This document shows, in pieces, positions 15,562 to 21,760 of a stretch of 23,068 bases of DNA (position 1 is the stretch's first letter; the number at the start of each line of letters is the position of its first letter). The notes beneath the pieces were generated by a model. It did no database searches. It was not told the origin of the DNA and saw only the letters and a list, made by a program, of their open reading frames with translations. The stretch comes from JAOZMY01 sp964577975 (GTDB lineage: Bacteria; Desulfobacterota; S145-22), in contig CAZOBB010000169.1 of the NCBI GenBank assembly GCA_964577975.1, positions 1 through 23,068 on the forward strand, read 5' to 3'. Both the position numbers and the translations under genes were made by a program.

Positions 15562-15675
15562 TTACATGCTGATGATCTTTCGGATTCCAATAACCAGGAC
15601 GCCGACGAACATCGCTACCACAAACGTTACCCCATAAATTCCGAGGGCAATTTTAAGTGCGACCGTCCATTCCAT
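15562..15675 (-). CDS. mmdD: Tiny one-helix subunit of the decarboxylase (MmdD/OadG-like)
   Basis: A 37-aa reading frame starting MEWTVALKIALGIYGV and ending IRKIISM, with one membrane helix (about 8-30) flanked by Trp on one side and Arg/Lys on the other. Its ATG lies 3 nt after the mmdC stop and its stop 28 nt before mmdB, exactly where small delta/gamma subunits of Na+-pumping decarboxylases (MmdD, OadG) are found. Those subunits anchor the carboxyltransferase to the beta subunit through an N-terminal helix; here only the helix is present. It is shorter than normal gene-calling cutoffs. No obvious Shine-Dalgarno sequence, so it is probably translated by coupling to mmdC. The role is inferred from topology and position. 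Confidence 0.72.
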   Translation of the reverse strand: MEWTVALKIALGIYGVTFVVAMFVGVLVIGIRKIISM

Positions 15676-15678
15676 GGC

Positions 15679-15894
15679 TTATTCAACGACGGCGAGGAGG
15701 GAGTTTCTGTCTACGGTATCTCCCACCTTGACTTCGATTGATTTAACGACCCCATCGATGGGAGACCGGACGGGGATCTTCATCTTCATTGATTCAAGTA
15801 CCAACAACACATCTTTGGCCTTTACCGTATCACCCGGTTTTACCTTGACTTCTAGGATCTTCGACAACATTTTCGCTTTGATTTCCTTTGCCAT
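15679..15894 (-). CDS. mmdC: Biotin carrier protein (gamma subunit) of the decarboxylase
   Basis: A 71-aa free biotinyl domain carrying CO2 between carboxyltransferase and membrane subunit. The biotinylation motif is ESMKMK with K37, followed by IPVRSPIDGVV; the paired half-motif VKVKPGDTVKAKDVLL is also present. It lacks the Ala/Pro-rich linker and N-terminal part often seen in gamma subunits. A strong AAAGGAG lies 7 nt before the ATG at 15894, 12 nt after mmdA. Expected partner: MmdA, which transfers carboxyl from the acyl-CoA to biotin. The biotin ligase must be encoded elsewhere. Confidence 0.92.
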   Translation of the reverse strand: MAKEIKAKMLSKILEVKVKPGDTVKAKDVLLVLESMKMKIPVRSPIDGVVKSIEVKVGDTVDRNSLLAVVE

Positions 15895-15906
15895 GTGTTT
15901 TCTCCT

Positions 15907-17460
15907 TTATAAGGGGATATTTCCGTGTTTCTTTTCCGGTCGATATTCTTCTTTTTCCATGACCGATTCCAACGCCTTGAAAAGTTCGCGACGCGTTTCA
16001 GAAGGAGCGATGATTTGGTCCACCAATCCATAAGAGGCTGACAGATAGGGACCGCCAAATTTCTCCATATATTGCCGTTTCAATTCTTCTTTTCGTTTTT
16101 CTGGATCGTCAGCCGACGCGATTTCTTTACGGAAGATGATGCCAACCGCGCCTTCTGCGCCCATCACGGCAATATCTGCCGAGGGGTAAGCCAAAACCCT
16201 GTCATACGCCATGTCGCGGCTGCACAGGGCGATATAGGCACCACCGTACGCCTTCCGGAGGATCAAAACGATTTTGGGGACCGTCGCCTCCGAGTAGGCG
16301 TAAAGAATCTTGGCTCCATGCCGGATGATACCGTCAAATTCCTGGGTGGAGCCGGGCAGATATCCAGGGGTGTCGATGAGATTGATCAGCGGGATATTGA
16401 AACAGTCGCAAAACCGGACGAAGCGTGCGATTTTGTCCGACGCGTTGATGTCGAGCACCCCCGCCATGAATTCGGGTTGGTTGGCCACGATTCCTACGAC
16501 GTATCCGTTGAGCCGCGCGAGACCTACGACCACGTTCATGGCATATTCCTCATGGATTTCAAGAAAGCTGTTCTCGTCGAAAACGTGGTCGATGATCTCA
16601 TGAATATCGTAGGATTCTTCAGGATCTAGGGGGACGAGGGAGTTTATTTCTTCGTTGACGGACAGATCTTGGGAGGGGGACTGATAGGGAGGAATTTCAA
16701 AGGTGTTTTGGGGGAGATAGGAAAGCAATCGCCGAACGGTTTGAAAACATTCTTTTTCGCTGTCGTGCGCAAAGTGGGCTACGCCACTGATTTGGGCGTG
16801 AACGTCGGCTCCGCCCAGCTCTTCGTGACCGATCTCCTCTCCCGCCACCCGCTTGATGACGTCTGGCCCCGTGATGTACATGCGTGAAACACCGCGCACC
16901 ATGAAAACGAGATCGGAGAGGCCTGAAGAGTAGACGGCACCTCCCGCCGAAGGTCCGAGAATGAGGGAGAGTTGGGGGATGATGCCCGAGGCGAGGGAAT
17001 TTCGCCGAAAAATCTTCCCGTATCCGTTTAGGGATAGAATGCCTTCTTGGATCCGTGCGCCTCCCGAGTCGTTTATTTGAATAAGAGGGCACTTGTTTTC
17101 GAGGGCCAGATCCTGGATTCGCGCGATCTTCTGGGCGTGCATTTCTCCCAGTGAACCGCCGAGAGTGGTGAAGTCTTGAGAAAAAAGAAAGACTTTTCTG
17201 CCGTTAATCTTTCCGAAGCCGGTGATGACGGCGTCCCCCGGCGTTCGCTTTTTGTCCATTCCAAAGTCGGTGACTCGAGAGGTGACAAAAGGGTATATCT
17301 CCGAGAAGGACCCTTCGTCCACGAGGAGGTCTATACGTTCCCACGCCGTGAGCTTGCCTTTGTCGTGTTGGGAGGAGACCCGCTTCTCGGCGTTTCGCCC
17401 GCGGATAGCCTGCCTTTTCTCCTCCATTTCTTGAATGAGATCTTCCATCGTTTTCTTCAT
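15907..17460 (-). CDS. mmdA: Methylmalonyl/propionyl-CoA carboxyltransferase (decarboxylase alpha subunit)
   Basis: Cytoplasmic carboxyltransferase (517 aa) of the crotonase-like acyl-CoA carboxylase beta family. N-lobe: GGSLGEMHAQKI (101-112), the oxyanion site DSGGARIQEG (131-140) and GPSAGGAVYSSGL. C-lobe: NQPEFMAGVLD, DTPGYLPGSTQE, GIIRHGAKILYAYSEA, AYGGAYIA and GAEGAVGIIF, the pattern of MmdA and propionyl-CoA carboxylase beta. The start at 17460 has GGAGG 10 nt upstream; the frame is open to 17520 but that part covers the promoter. With mmdC, mmdD and mmdB it forms a membrane decarboxylase: methylmalonyl-CoA to propionyl-CoA plus CO2, with Na+ export. Other acyl-CoA substrates cannot be excluded from sequence alone. 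Confidence 0.93.
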   Translation of the reverse strand: MKKTMEDLIQEMEEKRQAIRGRNAEKRVSSQHDKGKLTAWERIDLLVDEGSFSEIYPFVTSRVTDFGMDKKRTPGDAVITGFGKINGRKVFLFSQDFTTLGGSLGEMHAQKIARIQDLALENKCPLIQINDSGGARIQEGILSLNGYGKIFRRNSLASGIIPQLSLILGPSAGGAVYSSGLSDLVFMVRGVSRMYITGPDVIKRVAGEEIGHEELGGADVHAQISGVAHFAHDSEKECFQTVRRLLSYLPQNTFEIPPYQSPSQDLSVNEEINSLVPLDPEESYDIHEIIDHVFDENSFLEIHEEYAMNVVVGLARLNGYVVGIVANQPEFMAGVLDINASDKIARFVRFCDCFNIPLINLIDTPGYLPGSTQEFDGIIRHGAKILYAYSEATVPKIVLILRKAYGGAYIALCSRDMAYDRVLAYPSADIAVMGAEGAVGIIFRKEIASADDPEKRKEELKRQYMEKFGGPYLSASYGLVDQIIAPSETRRELFKALESVMEKEEYRPEKKHGNIPL

Positions 17461-17482
17461 TACTTTCTTTCCTCCGTTGCCG

Positions 17483-17511
17483 TTTATATGTGGAAACACT
17501 TTTCTTGTCAA
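17483..17511 (-). promoter_or_regulatory. Near-consensus sigma70 promoter of the mmd operon
   Basis: TTGACA (17506-17511), a 17-nt spacer and TATAAA (17483-17488; 5 of 6), read on the - strand. The predicted start of transcription is near 17476, giving a leader of only about 16 nt that holds GGAGG for mmdA. It suggests strong expression without an attenuation leader. Confidence 0.8.
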
Positions 17512-17577
17512 GATTGGCAAGGCGGTGAGCCAATTTCCTTTCTATTGACGGTGTCTTAAAGGGAAAGGATTACTGCC

Positions 17578-17606
17578 TTGAACGATGGGTTCTTAGCTGG
17601 TATATT
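17578..17606 (+). promoter_or_regulatory. Promoter of the J-domain/amrS/glgC unit
   Basis: TTGAAC (17578-17583), a 17-nt spacer and TATATT (17601-17606; 5 of 6). The expected transcription start near 17613 leaves about 9 nt before the ATG at 17622. A weaker alternative is TTGACG at 17545-17550 with ATTACT as -10. Divergent from the mmdA promoter within a 161-nt intergenic region. Confidence 0.62.
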
Positions 17607-17621
17607 ACGGGGGGTATAGAG

Positions 17622-17942
17622 ATGAGAAAAGGGGATAACGATCTTAAAAAGGCCGTCGAGATTTTGGGGCTGGTCCCACCCTTTTCGCTTTTTGATGTCA
17701 AACAGGCTTACAAACAATGTGCAATGAGACAGCATCCGGATCGGACTGCCGTGACGGCTACGGTTGAAGAAGCGATGAAGGAGATCAACTGGGCGTACAA
17801 GATTCTTCGTGATTGTATGGAGAATGTGAGGATACCGATGTCTCTGCTTGTTGACACGTCTTTGACAGAGGAGGATCGGATCCGGCGTCGCTTTTATTAC
17901 GATTGGGTTCCCGCATCTTCTGGAGAGGGAGAGGGGGCATGA
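17622..17942 (+). CDS. J-domain (DnaJ-like) co-chaperone protein, short
   Basis: A 106-aa protein whose first ~65 residues form a J domain: helix I AVEILGLVPPFSLFDVKQAY, the HPD tripeptide (38-40, in MRQHPDRT) that stimulates the DnaK ATPase, and helix III with EAMKEINWAYKILRD. There is no Gly/Phe region, zinc domain or C-terminal peptide-binding domain, so it is a specialised J protein, not DnaJ. The tail (70-106) holds SLTEEDRIRRRFYYDWVP, a conserved-looking C-terminal motif of unknown function. The stop overlaps the amrS start (ATGA), so both are made together. GGGGGG lies about 7 nt upstream of the ATG. Confidence 0.85.
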   Translation: MRKGDNDLKKAVEILGLVPPFSLFDVKQAYKQCAMRQHPDRTAVTATVEEAMKEINWAYKILRDCMENVRIPMSLLVDTSLTEEDRIRRRFYYDWVPASSGEGEGA

Positions 17943-18955
17943 AAGAAGCGATGCTTTGGAAAGCCCTGGGAGATAGTCGGGTTCAGTGTGAACTGTGCGC
18001 CCATGCGTGTGTTATCTCTGCCGGGAAAAAGGGAAGGTGTTGGGTCAGAGAGAACGTCTCTGGAAGGCTGGTGACCCATACCTATGGCAGGTTGATAGCG
18101 GCGCATGCCGATCCAATTGAGAAAAAACCCCTTTTCCATTTTTTCCCATCTTCTTTGTCGTATTCCATTGCGACGCCGGGATGTAATTTCACATGCAAAC
18201 ATTGTCAGAATGCAGACATTTCTCAAATGCCCCGTGAGAGGGGTGTCGTGCAAGGTGAATTTGTCGCGCCGGAAGCGATCGTGGAGTATGCACTCGCCCA
18301 CCGATGCAGGAGCATCAGCTATACCTACACGGAACCGACGATCTTTTTCGAATATGCGTATGAGGTTGCCCTCATCGCCCATCAGCGGGGGTTGAAGAAC
18401 GTTTTCGTGACGAATGGTTTCATGAGTGAGCGGGCTCTCGAAAAGCTCAAAGGTATCTTGGATGCGGCGAATGTCGATTTGAAGGCATTTTCGGAAGATT
18501 TCTACAGAGACATCTGTGGTGGAAGGCTTGAGCCGGTCAAGCGAACGATCATCAAAATGCGTGAAGAGGGGATTTGGGTGGAGGTTACAACCCTTATCAT
18601 CCCGGGCCATAACGATGATCCGTCCGAGTGGGAAGCGATCGCGGACTTTCTTGTTTCGGTCGATCGTGCCATTCCGTGGCATATCTCGGCCTTTTATCCG
18701 ACCTACCACTTGACGGATGCCCCTCCAACTTCGCCGGAGCTTCTTCAAAGGGCGAGGGATGTAGGGATGTCAAAGGGATTGAAGTTTGTGTATACGGGAA
18801 ACATGCCAGGCGATAAAGGGGAAAATACCTTTTGCCCAACCTGCGGGAGAGAGGTGATTCATCGAAGAGGTTTTTCCATTCGTGAAAACCTCCTTGACAA
18901 AGGCGCATGTCCGTTTTGTAAGACACCCTTGGAAGGAAGTTGGGAAGAGTGTTAA
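17939..18955 (+). CDS. amrS: AmmeMemoRadiSam system radical SAM enzyme (AmrS)
   Basis: Radical SAM protein of 338 aa. The 4Fe-4S motif CxxxCxxC is at C82, C86, C89 (GCNFTCKHCQN). An N-terminal cysteine cluster is CELCAHAC (C17, C20, C24) plus C34, and the C-terminus has FCPTCG and ACPFC, likely a zinc or extra Fe-S site. TYTEPTIFFEYAYE, VDLKAF and HISAFYPTYHLTD are characteristic of this family, related to pyruvate formate-lyase activating enzymes. The start at 17939 (MKEAMLWKAL) is chosen over an upstream in-frame start at 17903 because it has GAGGGGG upstream and gives the usual N-terminus. The usual partners, AMMECR1 and Memo domain proteins, are not in this window. I cannot name a substrate. 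Confidence 0.93.
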   Translation: MKEAMLWKALGDSRVQCELCAHACVISAGKKGRCWVRENVSGRLVTHTYGRLIAAHADPIEKKPLFHFFPSSLSYSIATPGCNFTCKHCQNADISQMPRERGVVQGEFVAPEAIVEYALAHRCRSISYTYTEPTIFFEYAYEVALIAHQRGLKNVFVTNGFMSERALEKLKGILDAANVDLKAFSEDFYRDICGGRLEPVKRTIIKMREEGIWVEVTTLIIPGHNDDPSEWEAIADFLVSVDRAIPWHISAFYPTYHLTDAPPTSPELLQRARDVGMSKGLKFVYTGNMPGDKGENTFCPTCGREVIHRRGFSIRENLLDKGACPFCKTPLEGSWEEC

Positions 18956-19254
18956 GAAAAAAGGAAGAGTCGCCCGATGTCGATGCTGTCGATCCCGTAT
19001 CGGGCCAAGACATAAAAAGGCACCGAGAATTAAGGAACATTTCCTTGGATGAGATTAAGGAAAAGACGAAGATCGGAAAGTTTACTCTCAATTTGATAGA
19101 GGAGGACGCCTACGCTTCACTGCCAGCTCCCGTCTATCTCAAGAGTTTTTTGAGACAGATTGCTGAACTCATCGGGATGGATCCTGAAAAGACCGTTCGG
19201 GGCTATTTTAAGAGGATGAATGAAACACTGAAAAAATCGAGACGAGATGGTTAA
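18949..19254 (+). CDS. Stand-alone RodZ-type helix-turn-helix protein
   Basis: A 101-aa protein (GTG start at 18949) with a RodZ/HTH_25 domain around residues 20-87: GQDIKRHRELRNISLDEIKEKTKIG, then FTLNLIEEDAYASLPAPVYLKSFLRQIAELIGMDP. In RodZ this domain contacts MreB and is followed by a membrane helix and periplasmic domain; here nothing follows except a basic tail (KKSRRDG). The GTG is preferred because GGAAGGAAG lies upstream; a TTG at 18940 is also in frame. It overlaps the amrS end by 7 nt and glgC by 8 nt. It could be a DNA-binding regulator of its own operon or a shortened RodZ; I cannot decide. Confidence 0.78.
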   Translation: MLRKKEESPDVDAVDPVSGQDIKRHRELRNISLDEIKEKTKIGKFTLNLIEEDAYASLPAPVYLKSFLRQIAELIGMDPEKTVRGYFKRMNETLKKSRRDG

Positions 19255-20479
19255 GAAACAAACATTGGCGGTTGTCCTGGCAGGTGGCGTGGGATCTCGA
19301 TTGTTTCCCCTCACCCAAGACAGGGCGAAACCGGCTGTTCCTTTCGGAGGGAAGTATCGGATAATCGATTTTACGTTGAGTAACTGTATTAACTCAGGGA
19401 TACGAAAAATTATCGTCCTGACGCAGTATAAATCTTCATCGCTGATTCGCCATCTGAGGGATGGATGGACGATTCTGAATCCGGAGTTGGGCGAGTATAT
19501 CTTGAACATTCCTCCCCAGATGAGGATCGGCACGGACTGGTATCTTGGCACGGCGGACGCCCTGTATCAAAATCTCTATTTCATAAAAACAGCGAGCCCC
19601 AAATATACACTTATTCTCTCGGGAGATCACGTTTACAAGATGGACTATTCGAAGGTTCTATGGTTTCACCGAAGAAAGGGGGCTGAACTTACCATTGCGG
19701 GGAAAATCATCCCCTTGAAAGATGCTCATCATTTCGGGAATATCCATGCCGACGAGTCGATGCGGATTGTTGGGTTCGAGGAGAAACCGGAAAATCCAAA
19801 GCCTGTGCCTTTTGATTCCGGGCTCGCCCTCATATCGATGGGGATTTACGTCTTCACTACCGATTTTATGATCGACGTGCTGGAGAAAGATGCGAAAGAC
19901 CCTCATTCCACACATGATTTCGGAAAGGATATTATCCCCTCTCTGATTCACAATCACAAAGTTTACGTCTATCCTTTCGGGGGGTTGCGAAAGAGAGATA
20001 AATTGCCTGACGATACGTACTGGCGAGATGTGGGAACCCTCGATGCCTATTGGGAGGCGAATATGGATCTGACCTCCGTAACACCCAGATTTGACTTGTA
20101 TGACCCTGATTGGCCGTTTAGGACCTATCAGGGTCAGTTTCCCCCGGCAAAATCGGTCTATGACAATGTGGCCGGAGGACGTGTCGGCGCGGCGCTCGAT
20201 TCTTTGGTTTGCGGGGGAGTGGTTATCAGCGGGGGACGGGTGATCCGTTCTGTCTTGTCTCCAAGCGTGCGGATCCATAGCTACGCAGAAGTGGTTGAAT
20301 CCGTCCTTTTTGACAGGGTGGACGTGGGGCGGCGAGCGCGTATTCGAAAGGCCATTATTGATAAGGATGTAAAAATTCCCAAGGGAATGGAAATTGGTTA
20401 CGATTTGACGGAGGACGCCAAGCGTTTTACCGTAACGGAGAGTGGTATTGTTGTCGTGCCACGGGGAACAAAGCTCTAA
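19247..20479 (+). CDS. glgC: Glucose-1-phosphate adenylyltransferase
   Basis: ADP-glucose pyrophosphorylase (410 aa): ATP plus glucose-1-phosphate gives ADP-glucose for glycogen synthesis. Visible motifs are the nucleotide-binding LAGGVGSRLFPLT (11-23) with RAKPAVPFGGKYRIIDF, QMRIGTDWYLGTADALYQN, LSGDHVYKMDY, the sugar-phosphate region GFEEKP, and YWRDVGTLDAYWEANMDL. The C-terminal left-handed beta-helix region (about 300-395) has hexapeptide-like repeats (GGVVISGGRVI, VDVGRRARI). Length is near the family norm, and no residues look missing. The ATG overlaps the HTH gene stop by 8 nt. No other glycogen gene is present in the window. Confidence 0.96.
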   Translation: MVKKQTLAVVLAGGVGSRLFPLTQDRAKPAVPFGGKYRIIDFTLSNCINSGIRKIIVLTQYKSSSLIRHLRDGWTILNPELGEYILNIPPQMRIGTDWYLGTADALYQNLYFIKTASPKYTLILSGDHVYKMDYSKVLWFHRRKGAELTIAGKIIPLKDAHHFGNIHADESMRIVGFEEKPENPKPVPFDSGLALISMGIYVFTTDFMIDVLEKDAKDPHSTHDFGKDIIPSLIHNHKVYVYPFGGLRKRDKLPDDTYWRDVGTLDAYWEANMDLTSVTPRFDLYDPDWPFRTYQGQFPPAKSVYDNVAGGRVGAALDSLVCGGVVISGGRVIRSVLSPSVRIHSYAEVVESVLFDRVDVGRRARIRKAIIDKDVKIPKGMEIGYDLTEDAKRFTVTESGIVVVPRGTKL

Positions 20480-20513
20480 AGCAGGCAAGGATCAGCATCT
20501 GGAGGGTGGAGAT

Positions 20514-20729
20514 ATGGCGGAAAGATCGGAAGATATGGGAAAGAAAGGTGAGCAGGAAAAAAGCTTTCAGAGGAATTTTATCGTCAAGGTAAAAGACGCT
20601 GGCCCTAAGGATCTTAAAGAAGCCTTGAAGGCAAAGGATATTAATGTGGTATCGGTGATGGAGATTTACAGGGAAGAGCTCTCGTTTGCCGGAAACGGTG
20701 AGCGAGAGAGAAGAGGAGAAAAAAAGTAG
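20514..20729 (+). CDS. Hypothetical 71-residue charged protein
   Basis: Starts MAERSEDMGKK, with GGAGGGTGGAG immediately upstream, 34 nt after glgC. Very hydrophilic, with no signal peptide or membrane helix. A central part (about 17-55: RNFIVKVKDAGPKDLKEALKA then INVVSVMEIYREEL) has an alternating pattern that could form a beta-alpha-beta unit; both ends are rich in Lys, Glu and Arg. I do not recognise a family. Last gene of the + strand unit, facing the tlpA gene. The good ribosome site and same-strand position make it likely to be real. Confidence 0.6.
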   Translation: MAERSEDMGKKGEQEKSFQRNFIVKVKDAGPKDLKEALKAKDINVVSVMEIYREELSFAGNGERERRGEKK

Positions 20730-20763
20730 CCGGCTGCCACCCCGACATCCGGCCATTCGAAGG

Positions 20764-20796
20764 CTTTCCTTGAAGGGAAAGGGATTACTTTTTTAT
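20764..20796 (+). terminator. Weak candidate terminator between converging genes
   Basis: CTTTCC (20764-20769) pairs with GGAAAG (20776-20781) around a 6-nt loop; a run of six T follows at 20789-20794. The stem is short and the T-run is displaced by about 7 nt and overlaps the tlpA stop, so it is only a possible terminator for the glgC unit. Confidence 0.3.
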
Positions 20797-21318
20797 CAAC
20801 TCTTTCACCTTTTTTTCAATCTCTTGACCGATTTGCTCGTTGAAACCGATCATGTGGAGGCGAATGTGACCCTCTTTGTCGAGCACGAAAATGGAGGGGA
20901 TGCTCCGTACGCCATAGGCCTTCGCCACGTCCATGGTTCCCAACAAAATTGGATAAGTCACGCTGTATTTCTCTACAAACCCTTTGAGCTGGTCCAACTC
21001 CCTCCGATCGAAGCTTATCCCTAATGCGACAAACCCTTTGCTTTTGTACTTTTCATAGAGACTGACAAGGTGTGGAATCGCTCGTCGGCACGGCGGGCAT
21101 CCAATCGACCAAAAATCGAGAAGAACCACTTTTCCCCGATAATCTTTGAGGGTTTTTGTGCCCCCATCCAAAAGATCGAGCTTGAAATCAGGGGCGAGGG
21201 GGGCATCGTTGGATTTGGAGCCGCATCCTCCTATCCCGACGTTCCAAAGCAGTGCTATCCCCAAAAGGGCTACGACAAATGCAAACCTTTTTGCGGCAGA
21301 CGGATTCGTTTTTTTCAT
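20785..21318 (-). CDS. TlpA/ResA-like thiol-disulfide oxidoreductase, probable lipoprotein
   Basis: A 177-aa exported redox protein. The hydrophobic N-terminal segment (about 11-30) ends in a lipobox-like GIGGC with C32, so it is probably lipid-anchored outside the cytoplasmic membrane. The thioredoxin-fold domain begins at PLAPDFKLDLLDGG, has the active site CPPC (C74-C77) in LLDFWSIGCPPCRRA, and the cis-Pro loop SIPSIFVLD. The CPPC motif is typical of reducing TlpA/ResA proteins used for cytochrome c maturation or periplasmic thiol reduction. ATG overlaps the trxA stop by 4 nt (ATGA), so cytoplasmic and exported thioredoxin-fold proteins are made from one message. Confidence 0.9.
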   Translation of the reverse strand: MKKTNPSAAKRFAFVVALLGIALLWNVGIGGCGSKSNDAPLAPDFKLDLLDGGTKTLKDYRGKVVLLDFWSIGCPPCRRAIPHLVSLYEKYKSKGFVALGISFDRRELDQLKGFVEKYSVTYPILLGTMDVAKAYGVRSIPSIFVLDKEGHIRLHMIGFNEQIGQEIEKKVKELIKK

Positions 21319-21644
21319 GATAGGACTTTTTCAATCATGGATTTGAGTTGGGATTTCGGAACAACCCCCACGACCTGGTCGGCTACTTTTCCATCTTTGA
21401 AGAGAATTACGGTTGGGATTCCTCGAATGCCGTATTGTCCCGGCGTGGCGGGGCTTTCATCGACGTTCATCTTGGCTATCTTTAATTTTCCTTTATATTC
21501 TTCGGCAAGTTCCTCGATAACGGGTCCAAGGATGTTGCAGGGGGCGCACCAAGGGGCCCAGAAATCGACAAGCGCCGGCATGTCGGAATCTAGAATTTCG
21601 GACTGGAAGTTCCCATCGTTTACGTGTAACAGGTTTTCAGACAT
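21315..21644 (-). CDS. trxA: Thioredoxin
   Basis: Cytoplasmic disulfide reductase of 109 aa. Active site WCAPC (C33, C36), with Ala replacing the usual Gly in WCGPC; LVDFWAPWCAPC, the buried NVDESP region and the cis-Pro loop GIPTVILFKDG (P77) are canonical. The start at 21644 (MSENLL) is chosen because GGAGG lies 6 nt upstream; an ATG two codons earlier touches the ribosome site. Reduced by a thioredoxin reductase not present here. It lies 116 nt downstream of the polyprenyl synthase on the same strand, with TTGACA at 21727-21732 in the gap but no good -10. Confidence 0.95.
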   Translation of the reverse strand: MSENLLHVNDGNFQSEILDSDMPALVDFWAPWCAPCNILGPVIEELAEEYKGKLKIAKMNVDESPATPGQYGIRGIPTVILFKDGKVADQVVGVVPKSQLKSMIEKVLS

Positions 21645-21760
21645 CTTCATCCTCCTTTATTCTTGAATCGAATAATTTTACTTTTTTCTGTCCGGGTACC
21701 GCCTACTTATCGAATACCACTTCTGATGTCAACCCTTTGAAACAAGTGGTTTGATGGGAT

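Noticed and set aside
15534..15590. Longer mmdB start at 15590
   Set aside because: The extra residues are polar, unlike OadB N-termini, and overlap the small mmdD gene.
15907..17460. Acetyl-CoA or glutaconyl-CoA carboxyltransferase instead of MmdA
   Set aside because: Length and motifs fit the MmdA/PccB group; glutaconyl-CoA decarboxylase alpha is a longer, distinct type, and the AccA/AccD split is not seen.
17897..18748. 283-residue - strand frame opposite amrS
   Set aside because: Antisense shadow; the + strand has intact radical SAM cysteines and family motifs.
19658..20488. 276-residue - strand frame opposite glgC
   Set aside because: Antisense shadow of a well-conserved enzyme; no motifs of its own.
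21704..21732. Separate promoter for trxA
   Set aside because: TTGACA is perfect, but the hexamer at 17-nt spacing (TAAGTA) matches the -10 poorly; GATAAG lies at only 15 nt. Not firm enough for a feature.
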